DNA of 14,987 nt. It comes from Actinomycetes bacterium (GTDB taxonomy: Bacteria > Actinomycetota > Actinomycetes > Mycobacteriales > Mycobacteriaceae). Below the pieces are notes generated by a model that ran no database searches, was not told the DNA's origin, and was given only the letters and a program-made list of their open reading frames with translations. Positions 7,508 through 13,769 of the stretch are shown here, in pieces; the stretch's first letter is position 1, and the number at the start of each line of letters is the position of its first letter. The DNA is taken from positions 1 to 14,987 of the forward strand of contig JAEZKH010000012.1 in NCBI GenBank assembly GCA_023415515.1. Reading direction: 5' to 3'. The position numbers were made by a program, and so were the translations under genes.

Positions 7508-8367
7508 CGGTTGACGAACTCGACCACGACGTCGCTGAACGCGTCGTTGTCGTCGCCCGCGGCGGTGTGCCCGGCATCCGACAGTTCGACGAATTCGGCG
7601 TGCGGCACCTTCGCCAAGAAGTCCGTCACGCCGTCCTCGCTGACCACGTCGGACAGTCTGCCCCTGATCAACAGGATCGGGATGGTCAACGCCATGACCG
7701 ACTGTTCCAGCTTGGCCACCCGGACGAACTTGTCGTCGGCCGGGACGGTGAGGAACGCCGGGTCCCAGTGCCAGAACCAACGCCCGTCGCGCATCCGCAG
7801 ATTCTTCTTCAGCCCTTCGGGACTGCGCGGCTTCGTGCGGTACGGAAGGTATGACGCGACGGCCTCTGCGGCCTCGTCGAGTGACTCGAAGCCGTTCAGA
7901 CCGCTGGCCATGAACTCACGAATACGCGCGCTGCCGTCCTTTTCGTAGCGCGGCACGACGTCGACGAGCACCAGTTTGGTCACCTTCTCCGGACCGGCCT
8001 CGTGCGCGACGGGCATCGCCGTCATGCCGCCCATGCTGGCCCCGATCAGGATCGTCGGGCGGCCGATCTGGTCGAGCACCGAGTGGGTGTCGGCGCACAG
8101 TGCGTCGACGGAGTAGTTGGCGTCGGACGCGCGGTCGCTGTCGCCGTGGCCGCGCGAGTCGAGGGCGATCACGTGCAGGCCGTCGTCGGCCAGGATCTGG
8201 CAGGTGTTCTTCCAGGAGTACCGGTTCTGCCCGCCGCCGTGCAGGAAGAGAACGGACGGCCGGTCGGCCGTCGACGCGGACGCGCGGTTCCACTCGTCCG
8301 CGATCAGGGTGAGGCCGCCGGAACCACGGAACTTCACCGTTTGCAGTTCGCTGTGTCCAGTGCTCAC
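7504..8367 (-). CDS. Alpha/beta hydrolase (serine hydrolase fold)
   Basis: From GTG 8367 this is a 287-aa alpha/beta hydrolase. It has an oxyanion-region HGGGQ motif, nucleophile elbow GASMGG with the predicted Ser at 111, acidic residue Asp 240 in RGRLSDVV and catalytic His 267 in DAGHTA. The lid region (about 150-220) is rich in charged and aromatic residues. No signal peptide is seen, so it is probably cytoplasmic. It is the first gene of a two-gene operon with the kinase/phospho-lyase-like fusion and may release or tailor that enzyme's substrate (inference). The GTG is preferred because GAGAGG (8374-8379) lies 6 nt before it; the ATG at 8373 would sit directly against that site. Confidence 0.87.
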   Translation of the reverse strand: MSTGHSELQTVKFRGSGGLTLIADEWNRASASTADRPSVLFLHGGGQNRYSWKNTCQILADDGLHVIALDSRGHGDSDRASDANYSVDALCADTHSVLDQIGRPTILIGASMGGMTAMPVAHEAGPEKVTKLVLVDVVPRYEKDGSARIREFMASGLNGFESLDEAAEAVASYLPYRTKPRSPEGLKKNLRMRDGRWFWHWDPAFLTVPADDKFVRVAKLEQSVMALTIPILLIRGRLSDVVSEDGVTDFLAKVPHAEFVELSDAGHTAAGDDNDAFSDVVVEFVNR

Positions 8368-8373
8368 CAACAT

Positions 8374-8379
8374 CCTCTC
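8374..8379 (-). promoter_or_regulatory. Ribosome binding site GAGAGG for the hydrolase GTG start
   Basis: On the minus strand GAGAGG precedes GTG 8367 by 6 nt and touches the alternative ATG 8373, favouring the GTG. Confidence 0.5.
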
Positions 8380-8394
8380 GACAACCCCGCGATC

Positions 8395-8400
8395 ACGTTA
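8395..8400 (-). promoter_or_regulatory. Candidate -10 (TAACGT) of the hydrolase/kinase-lyase operon
   Basis: The minus strand reads TAACGT here, a TANNNT hexamer. It predicts a start near 8388 and a leader of about 20 nt that includes the GAGAGG site. The 98-bp divergent region also holds the palindrome GTCGAC (8423-8428) flanked by CCGT and ACGG, and TTGG twice at an 11-bp interval. The TetR protein encoded next door could bind there, but no clean operator stands out. Confidence 0.35.
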
Positions 8401-8458
8401 CCCAGCAGAAATCACCCCGTTGGTCGACGGTTGGCAAAACGACGCGGACGGCGCTCCC

Positions 8459-8464
8459 TACAAT
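8459..8464 (+). promoter_or_regulatory. -10 element TACAAT for a leaderless TetR transcript
   Basis: TACAAT is a good SigA -10 and ends 7 nt before the GTG at 8472. Transcription would therefore start on or next to the start codon, giving a leaderless mRNA, a common arrangement in mycobacteria. No -35 is present at normal spacing; TTGGCA at 8431-8436 is 22 bp away, which is too far. Confidence 0.5.
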
Positions 8465-8471
8465 CTGCGAG

Positions 8472-9077
8472 GTGGCGCCCGAAACACCGACCGTCGATGA
8501 CCGCCAAGGCATCATCGACGCCGCCTACGGCTGCCTGTTCGAGCCGCACACCGGCCCCATTCCGGTGGCGGCGATCCTGGACCGCGCAGGTTTGTCCACC
8601 CGCGCGTTCTACCGCCACTTCGCCTCCAAGGACGAACTGTTCCTCGCCATGCTGCGACAGGAAGCCGACGCGCTCACCGCACGATTGGACGGCATCGCCG
8701 ACGAATCATCGGGGGATCCCGTCAGACAACTGACGGCCTGGGTCGAGATGATGTTCGTCCTGGCACGCGACCCGCAACTGCGGATCAACTTCGCGGTGAT
8801 CGACTCCGACGAGGTGCGCGCCGCCAAGGGCTATCGGGAGATGCGGGAGCGCCTGCATGCCGACCGGGAGCGGTCGCTGCAACTGATACTGCAGCGTGGG
8901 CGTGACAACGGTTCGTTCCCGCTGACCAAGCCGGAGCAGGATGCCGTCGCGATCAGCGCGATCGTCAGCCGCGAGCTGACGATCTCGGGACCCGGCAGCG
9001 ACGACGATCTTCGGCGCTCGCGGGCCCGGGTACTCGACTTCGCCCTACGCGCGTTGGGCGCCGCGGACGCACGATAG
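8472..9077 (+). CDS. TetR/AcrR-family transcriptional regulator
   Basis: This is a 201-aa protein of normal TetR length. The N-terminal DNA-binding domain is intact: helix 1 RQGIIDAAYGCLF (11-23) and the helix-turn-helix at about 32-50 (PVAAILDRAGLSTRAFYRHF), followed by the family-typical ASKDELFLAML. The remainder is an all-helical ligand-binding domain with no recognisable ligand signature. It is divergent from the alpha/beta hydrolase and kinase/phospho-lyase-like operon, so repression of that operon and of itself is the natural hypothesis. Its GTG start has no spaced Shine-Dalgarno sequence, and the -10 seven bases upstream points to leaderless translation. Confidence 0.92.
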   Translation: MAPETPTVDDRQGIIDAAYGCLFEPHTGPIPVAAILDRAGLSTRAFYRHFASKDELFLAMLRQEADALTARLDGIADESSGDPVRQLTAWVEMMFVLARDPQLRINFAVIDSDEVRAAKGYREMRERLHADRERSLQLILQRGRDNGSFPLTKPEQDAVAISAIVSRELTISGPGSDDDLRRSRARVLDFALRALGAADAR

Positions 9078-9098
9078 CCCTGTCCCGTCCGATGAGTT

Positions 9099-9113
9099 TC
9101 GGCCGTCGGCCGA
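9099..9113 (+). terminator. Short GC-rich palindrome after the TetR gene
   Basis: TCGGCC (9099-9104) and GGCCGA (9108-9113) form a perfect 6-bp stem with a 3-nt loop about 20 nt after the TetR stop codon. It is a plausible terminator without a U-tract, though a protein-binding palindrome is equally possible. Confidence 0.3.
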
Positions 9114-9142
9114 GTCAGCATCGGGTAACGGTTTCCGCGCTG

Positions 9143-9182
9143 ACCGAAAGCTCACCGAAAGCCCACCGAAAACCCACCGAAA
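9143..9182 (+). repeat. Four ACCGAAA copies at exact 11-bp period
   Basis: ACCGAAA occurs at 9143-9149, 9154-9160, 9165-9171 and 9176-9182, each 11 bp after the last. The interval bases are similar but not identical (GCTC, GCCC, ACCC). The array lies between the TetR stop and the ribosome site of the VOC gene, with the last copy running into AAGAGG. The near-helical spacing puts all copies on one face of the DNA. It may be a regulator-binding array, a curved leader or a simple slippage product. Confidence 0.75.
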
Positions 9183-9192
9183 GAGGTGCTCG

Positions 9193-9666
9193 ATGCCGGC
9201 CATCACCCCCTGCTTGTGGTTCGACGACAACCTCGCCGACGCCGCGGAGTTCTACACCGGGATCTTCCCGAACTCGTCGGTCGGCGAGATGTTCGAGGCG
9301 ACCGAAGGCGGGCCCGGCAGGCCAGGTGAGGTGCTGTGGGGCTACTTCGTGCTGGACGGCACCCGTTTCATGGGCATCAACGGCGGTCCCCACTTCCACT
9401 TCGACGAAGCGGTGTCCTTCATGGTGACCTGCAAGGACCAGGCCGAGGTCGACTACTACTGGGACCGGCTGGTAGAGGGCGGCGAGGAGTCACAGTGCGG
9501 CTGGCTCAAGGACCGTTTCGGACTGAGTTGGCAGATCTGTCCCGACCGGCTGCTCGAATTGACTTCCGACCCCGACCCCGTCCGCGCGGCGGCGGCCGAC
9601 AGAGCGATGCACGGTATGCGCAAGATCGTCATTGCCGAACTGGAAGAGGCCGTCGCCGCGGTCTGA
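9193..9666 (+). CDS. VOC-superfamily PhnB/3-demethylubiquinone-9-methyltransferase-like protein
   Basis: This is a 157-aa protein opening with PAITPCLWFDDNLADAAEFY, the characteristic start of the PhnB-like (3-dmu-9_3-mt) branch of the glyoxalase/bleomycin-resistance fold. Later hallmarks are FVLDGTRFMGINGGPHFHF, FMVTCKDQAEVDYYWDRL and FGLSWQICP. Despite the family name, such proteins are not proven methyltransferases, and the ligand is unknown. It is probably soluble and dimeric. The start is supported by AAGAGG (9181-9186), six bases upstream. The gene converges with the decayed TetR gene, leaving only 5 bp between them, and its leader contains the 11-bp phased repeat. Confidence 0.9.
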   Translation: MPAITPCLWFDDNLADAAEFYTGIFPNSSVGEMFEATEGGPGRPGEVLWGYFVLDGTRFMGINGGPHFHFDEAVSFMVTCKDQAEVDYYWDRLVEGGEESQCGWLKDRFGLSWQICPDRLLELTSDPDPVRAAAADRAMHGMRKIVIAELEEAVAAV

Positions 9667-9671
9667 CGCGG

Positions 9672-10094
9672 TCACGTCCTCAGCCGTGTGATCCAGTCGA
9701 TGGTCGCGTCGCTGATCGGTCCGACTTCCGCGACGTCGGCACACGCGGCCGCCATCAGCGTCGCCTCCGACATGATCGCTGTCAGGGCCCGGGACAGCAG
9801 CTGTCCCCGCGTCGAGGAGTCCACGTCCAGCACGCCCATCCACCGGTCGAGAAACGCGAGCGTGTTGCGGCGGCGGACGAGTTCGAAGGCGTGCTGGGCG
9901 CCCAGCTCGGCAGCCTCCACTGCGGCCCCGGCGAGGCGGAGCTTGATGTCGGTCGACAGCCGCTCGGCGATGTCGGCCATCGTCGCCGCAGAGAAGCCCC
10001 GCGCGCCGAACACGTCGGTCGCGGCGTCGAGGATGCGCTGTTGTGTCGCGTCGGTCTTGGCCCAGCGCCGTATCGGCGTCGACTGGCGACCAAG
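9672..10094 (-). pseudogene. Decayed TetR-family regulator with internal deletion
   Basis: Read on the minus strand from the TAA at 10095-10097, the frame encodes RRWAKTDATQQRILDAATDV, then FGARGFSAATMADIAER, a classic TetR N terminus. The second half of the helix-turn-helix (usually AGVS...YYHFGSKEELF) is missing, and the protein jumps to LSTDIKLRLAGAAVEAAELG and a TetR-like C-terminal domain ending DWITRLRT. About 60-70 residues appear lost against the usual 190-210. Upstream of the helix there is no ATG, GTG or TTG before the stop; the only usable start is GTG at 10013, which gives 113 aa lacking helix 1. It is most likely non-functional for DNA binding. A short protein from GTG 10013 acting through its C-terminal domain is possible but unsupported. 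Confidence 0.65.
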
Positions 10095-10112
10095 TTAACG
10101 CAGGCGGCGTCG

Positions 10113-10135
10113 CTTCTGGAACGCTGTTCTAGAAG
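10113..10135. promoter_or_regulatory. 23-bp palindrome, TetR-type operator candidate
   Basis: Arms CTTCTGGAAC (10113-10122) and GTTCTAGAAG (10126-10135) are inverted repeats matching at 9 of 10 positions around a GCT spacer. The site lies between the decayed TetR gene and the Mam operon, the place expected for a TetR operator serving both directions. Its GAAC...GTTC core resembles KstR sites, but the 3-bp spacer differs from the KstR 2-bp spacer. Confidence 0.65.
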
Positions 10136-10214
10136 AATCGGCGATGTTCTTCCATTTCGCTCGTGCACTCCGTCCTGTGTGCGTGCCGACGGCTGCCTCA
10201 TAGGACTCGGCACG

Positions 10215-10220
10215 TACGTT
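10215..10220 (+). promoter_or_regulatory. Weak candidate -10 (TACGTT) for the Mam operon
   Basis: TACGTT fits TANNNT and lies 62 bp before the ATG at 10283, but no -35 is seen. The region 10136-10282 otherwise shows no gene. Confidence 0.2.
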
Positions 10221-10282
10221 GGACGCCGACGACCACATGAAGACGCAGGCCGAACGGCCCGACGCGCCACCGAGGAGCACAT

Positions 10283-10927
10283 ATGGCAGACGATGCTGCT
10301 GTCCCCGAACCGCAACCGGGGGAGGACGCACCGGATACCGCAACCGCCGCCGACGCCGACGCCGACGCCGCCGACGACGCCGTCGGCACGGACGCCGACC
10401 CCGACGATTCCGCCGAGTCGTCCTCCGAGTCTGTGGACCCGTCGACGACGCACGTCCGACTGGCCATGACATTGGGACTGGTCGTCGTGGTCGCGCTCGC
10501 GGGGCTGTGCGGATGGCTCGGTTTCCGCGCATACCAGTCGCACCAGGCCGCGCAGGAACGCAACCTGTTCCTCCAGGTCGGCAGGCAGGCGGCGCTGAAC
10601 CTCACCACGATCGACTTCGAGCACGCCGACGAGGACGTACAGCGGGTGCTGGACTCCTCGACAGGCACCTTCTATGACGATTTCTCGGCGCGAGCCCAAC
10701 CGTTCAAAGAGGTTGTCAAACAGGCGAAGTCGAAATCCGTTGGCACCATCGCCGAAGCCGGCGTCGAATCCGAGACCGAGGACGGGGCCGACGTGCTCGT
10801 CGCCGTCACGGTCCGAACCTCGAATGCCGGTGCGGCCGAACAAGAACCGCGCGCGTGGCGGATGCGGATCACCGTGCAGAAGGTCGGCGACGAAGCCAAG
10901 GTGGCCAATGTGAGGTTTGTGTCGTGA
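10283..10927 (+). CDS. Mce-associated (Mam) membrane protein
   Basis: This 214-aa single-pass protein has an acidic, low-complexity cytoplasmic N terminus (1-56, rich in Asp, Ala, Ser), one transmembrane helix at about 59-82 (LAMTLGLVVVVALAGLCGWL) and an extracytoplasmic domain of about 130 residues. The architecture and its pairing with the next gene match Mam proteins, which stabilise Mce lipid transporters in mycobacteria; the closest M. tuberculosis analogues by layout are orphan pairs such as Rv1363c/Rv1362c. GAGGAG (10272-10277) lies 5 nt before the ATG. The stop overlaps the GTG of the next gene (GTGA). The N terminus is encoded partly by a GACGCC tandem repeat. No Mce gene is in the window, so this is an orphan as far as can be seen. 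Confidence 0.83.
   Translation: MADDAAVPEPQPGEDAPDTATAADADADAADDAVGTDADPDDSAESSSESVDPSTTHVRLAMTLGLVVVVALAGLCGWLGFRAYQSHQAAQERNLFLQVGRQAALNLTTIDFEHADEDVQRVLDSSTGTFYDDFSARAQPFKEVVKQAKSKSVGTIAEAGVESETEDGADVLVAVTVRTSNAGAAEQEPRAWRMRITVQKVGDEAKVANVRFVS
10347..10370 (+). repeat. GACGCC-type hexanucleotide repeat coding Asp-Ala
   Basis: Tandem GACGCC units code for an (Asp-Ala) run near residue 23-30 of the first Mam protein. Being in phase with codons, copy-number change would lengthen or shorten only the cytoplasmic tail. Confidence 0.6.
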
Positions 10928-11586
10928 CCGACAACAAACATGCCGGCGAAGAGAGCGTCGAGGACACCGCCGCCAGGTTGGCCGGTGACACGGTCGACAG
11001 CGACACCGACGAACCTCGCGGCAGACACGCCGCCGCCGAGGACCCGGCCAGCACCCCGGCAGCCGACGAGGCCGTCGCCGGTTTCACCGAGCCGAAACGA
11101 CGGTTCGACCTCAGACGCGTCGTCGCGTTCGCCGTCCTACCCGCGCTGGCGTTCGTCCTCGCCATCGGGGCGGGCGTGCTGAAGTTCATGGATTCCGGTG
11201 TTCGCGAAAGCAATACCGCTCGAGACCAGTCAATTGCAGCAGCCAGGGACAGCACCGTCGCGCTGCTGTCCTACAAACCCGACACCGTCGAGCAACAGTT
11301 GACCGCGGCCCGCGACAGGCTCACCGGCGAGTTCCGCGAGCAGTACACGGAGCTGACCGACAACGTGGTGATACCCGGGGCCAAGCAGAAGAAGATCTCG
11401 GCGGTCGCCAGCGTTCCCGCCGCTGCGTCGGTGGCGGCCGACCCGGGCGAGGCCGTCGTGCTGTTGTTCGTCAATCAGACGGTGACCGTCGGCGACGGCG
11501 TGCCGACCGACACCGCATCCAGCGTCCGCATCACGCTGGAGAAGAGCGGTGACCGCTGGCTGATCTCCAAGTTCGAACCGGTGTGA
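10924..11586 (+). CDS. Mce-associated (Mam) membrane protein, second of the pair
   Basis: This is a 220-aa protein from GTG 10924. It has a charged, disordered N terminus (1-60), basic KRRFDLRR just before a transmembrane helix at about 66-88, and a C-terminal extracytoplasmic NTF2-like domain. Family hallmarks are ALLSYKPDTVEQQLTAARDR, LTGEFREQYTELTDNVV and VVLLFVNQTVTV, ending with WLISKFEPV. The GTG overlaps the preceding stop by four bases (GTGA), so the two Mam proteins are probably made together and may form a complex. The longer frame from 10855 lies wholly inside the previous gene and has no reason to be used. A role in Mce transporter assembly or stability is inferred from the family. 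Confidence 0.85.
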   Translation: MTDNKHAGEESVEDTAARLAGDTVDSDTDEPRGRHAAAEDPASTPAADEAVAGFTEPKRRFDLRRVVAFAVLPALAFVLAIGAGVLKFMDSGVRESNTARDQSIAAARDSTVALLSYKPDTVEQQLTAARDRLTGEFREQYTELTDNVVIPGAKQKKISAVASVPAAASVAADPGEAVVLLFVNQTVTVGDGVPTDTASSVRITLEKSGDRWLISKFEPV

Positions 11587-11593
11587 AAGCGCC

Positions 11594-12499
11594 GTGACGG
11601 ACCCCGAGTGGATCGATATCGCGACCCCTTCGGTGCAACTGCGCGCGTTGACGTGGGGGCCGGCAGGCGCACCGATTGCGTTGTGTCTGCACGGCTTTCC
11701 TGACACCCCGTACGGTTGGCGGAAACTCGTGCCGTTGTTGGTCGACGCCGGCTGGCGGGTGGTGGCTCCATTCATGCGCGGGTACGCGCCGTCGTCTGTC
11801 AGCGCCGACGGCAGTTACCACGTCGGTGCGCTGATCGACGACGCTCTGCGGGTCTTGGACGCCGTCGGCCCGACAGGACGCGACGTTGTCATCGGACACG
11901 ACTGGGGGGCGATGAGCTCAGCCGCGCTGGCCGCCATGCCCGACACCCCGTTCCTCAAGTCGGTGGTCATGTCGGTGCCGCCGTTCGCCGCTTACCAACC
12001 GTGGGGCCGTGCCCCTGACCAACTCCGGCTGATCGCCCAGGTGCCCCGTCAACTGCTTCGCAGCTGGTACATCATCTACTTCCAGTTGCCTTGGCTGCCA
12101 GAGCTTTCCGCGTCGCGGGTGGTGCCGACGCTGTGGCGGCAGTGGTCACCGGGGTACGAGGACGTCGACGACGATGTCCGACTCGTCGAGGAAGCCATCG
12201 GCGCACCGGAGAACTGGCGCGCGGCAATCAGCGCGTACCGGCAGAACTTCCGCGGCACGAAACCGCCTGCCGAGTACGCCGATCTGCATTCGTTCTGGAT
12301 GAAGCGACCGGTGATCCCTTTTCTGTACCTGCACGGCGACGACGACGGCGCCATGGCGCCGGATTACATCTCGTGGGTCGAACGAATCCTGCTTCCCGGC
12401 AGTGACGCCTTCGTGGTGGAAGAAGCGGGACATTTCCTGCAACTCGAGCAGCCGGACGTGGTGGCGGGCCACATCATCGACTTCATCGGCCGGGTCTGA
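11594..12499 (+). CDS. Epoxide hydrolase-like alpha/beta hydrolase
   Basis: This 301-aa alpha/beta hydrolase has the epoxide-hydrolase/haloalkane-dehalogenase pattern: HGFPDTPYGW at 33-42, nucleophile Asp103 in GHDWGA, and the catalytic His280 in EEAGHFLQLEQP. An Asp rather than Ser nucleophile indicates hydrolysis through an alkyl-enzyme ester, so epoxides or related ethers are the likely substrates. The cap (about 125-225) is long and hydrophobic, fitting a lipid-like substrate. The GTG start follows the second Mam gene by 7 bp and has only a weak ribosome site (GAAAG), consistent with translation coupled to the gene upstream. Function as a detoxifying or lipid-modifying epoxide hydrolase is inference. 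Confidence 0.88.
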   Translation: MTDPEWIDIATPSVQLRALTWGPAGAPIALCLHGFPDTPYGWRKLVPLLVDAGWRVVAPFMRGYAPSSVSADGSYHVGALIDDALRVLDAVGPTGRDVVIGHDWGAMSSAALAAMPDTPFLKSVVMSVPPFAAYQPWGRAPDQLRLIAQVPRQLLRSWYIIYFQLPWLPELSASRVVPTLWRQWSPGYEDVDDDVRLVEEAIGAPENWRAAISAYRQNFRGTKPPAEYADLHSFWMKRPVIPFLYLHGDDDGAMAPDYISWVERILLPGSDAFVVEEAGHFLQLEQPDVVAGHIIDFIGRV

Positions 12500-12506
12500 C
12501 GCAGCC

Positions 12507-13769
12507 ATGGCGGTGCGCCGGCTTGCTGCCGTCGATGCACAGACGTACTGGATGTCGTCGAAGATCCCCAGCGACGCCTTCCTTCTGTACGGCTTCACAA
12601 CGGTGCCCGACGATCTGGACGGGGCGATCGACGCCGTCCGCGGCCGCGCCAGTCGCTGCGCCGAGCTTCGGCTCCGCATCCGCGACGGTGGGGCGCTGAC
12701 CTACCCGGCGTGGGTGAGCGGACCGATCGCCGCCGACCGGTTCGCGGTGCACACGCTCGACGACACCAGCTGGGCCGCCTGTCTTGCGTTCGTATGCGGA
12801 CTCGCCGACGACCAACTCGACCCACGGGTGGCGCCCTGGCGGGTGCACATCTTCACCCCTGTCGACGGCGTACCCACCACCGCCACGCCCGGCGCGGTGG
12901 TCGTCGTGCAGATGGCGCACGCGTTGGCCGACGGCGTCAGGTCAGCGGCCTTGGCTGCTCGACTCTTCGGCCGCGCCGTCGACATCGAGCCCGTCACCAC
13001 GCCCCGACTGCACGGCGCCACCTTGCCGTGGCGCAGCATCGTCGCCGCGCGGACCCACCGCATGCTCGTCTCGGACACCGAGGCGGGGGTGGTGCCGGCG
13101 CAGGCACCGTCACGCCCGGCGCTGCGGAGCAATGCGCGGCCCGCCGGTGCGCGCAGCGTACGAACCCTGACCAGGCGCCGCGACCGTTTGTCAGCGCCGA
13201 CCGTCACCGTGTCGGTCCTGTGCGCGGTGGCGACGGCGTTGTCGGATCATCTGCGCGCGCTCGGTGAGGATCCGACGACGCTGGGCGCAGAGGTGCCGAT
13301 GGCGAAAACCACCGCGCGCGAGGCGAACAACCATTTCGGTAACGTCGGCGTCGGCCTTTACCCGGACCTCGACGTCGACGAGCGCACCGCCCGGATCACT
13401 GCCGAACTGGCCGACCGCCGCCGCCGGGCCCGACACCCCGCGATGCGCGCCGAGGGCCGCGCGTTCGCCGCCGTTCCCGCACCGCTGCTGCGCTGGGGGG
13501 TGGCACAGTTCGACCCGACGCTGCGTTCGCCGGTGGTGACCGGTAATACCGTCGTCTCGAGCGTCGACAGGGGAGCGGCGGATCTGACGTTCGGCGGAGC
13601 GGACGTGGTGATGACCGCAGGCTATCCGGCGTTGTCGCCGATGATGGGCCTCACCCACGGGGTGCACGGCATCGGCGACACCGTCGCCGTCAGCGTGCAC
13701 GCCGCCGAGTCGGCAATCGGCGACGTCGATGAATACCTGGATCGTCTCGATGCCGCACTGCCAGGATGA
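12507..13769 (+). CDS. WS/DGAT-family acyltransferase-like protein (condensation-domain fold)
   Basis: This 420-aa protein starts with MAVRRLAAVDAQTYWMSSK, like the N terminus of wax-ester synthase/diacylglycerol acyltransferases. The catalytic HHxxxDG motif appears as AHALADG at 137-143, so the second, catalytic His (138), Asp142 and Gly143 are kept while the first His is Ala. C-terminal features (NNHFGNVGVGLYPDLDVDERTARI, SSVDRGAADLTFGG) fit the DUF1298 half. Members esterify acyl-CoA to alcohols or diacylglycerol, or act in other acyl transfers. Whether this divergent member makes storage lipid is unknown. The ATG lies 7 bp after the previous stop with no clear ribosome site. Its own stop overlaps the next start (ATGA). 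Confidence 0.8.
   Translation: MAVRRLAAVDAQTYWMSSKIPSDAFLLYGFTTVPDDLDGAIDAVRGRASRCAELRLRIRDGGALTYPAWVSGPIAADRFAVHTLDDTSWAACLAFVCGLADDQLDPRVAPWRVHIFTPVDGVPTTATPGAVVVVQMAHALADGVRSAALAARLFGRAVDIEPVTTPRLHGATLPWRSIVAARTHRMLVSDTEAGVVPAQAPSRPALRSNARPAGARSVRTLTRRRDRLSAPTVTVSVLCAVATALSDHLRALGEDPTTLGAEVPMAKTTAREANNHFGNVGVGLYPDLDVDERTARITAELADRRRRARHPAMRAEGRAFAAVPAPLLRWGVAQFDPTLRSPVVTGNTVVSSVDRGAADLTFGGADVVMTAGYPALSPMMGLTHGVHGIGDTVAVSVHAAESAIGDVDEYLDRLDAALPG

Noticed and set aside
9143..9186. CRISPR-like array
   Set aside because: The unit is only 7 bp with 4-bp intervals; no spacers of normal length and no cas genes.
10113..10135. KstR site
   Set aside because: The core GAAC...GTTC is similar but the spacer is 3 bp instead of the 2 bp required by TnnAACnnGTTnnA, so it is kept only as a generic TetR-type palindrome.
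10237..10282. Leader peptide starting at ATG 10237 with a Cys-Cys-Cys run
   Set aside because: No ribosome site and the frame runs on as a long Arg-rich shadow of the Mam gene rather than ending as a short peptide.
9782..10843. 353-aa minus-strand frame across the palindrome and first Mam gene
   Set aside because: It mixes an out-of-frame reading of the TetR remnant with the antisense of the Mam gene; low-complexity Gly/Val runs come from the GACGCC repeat.
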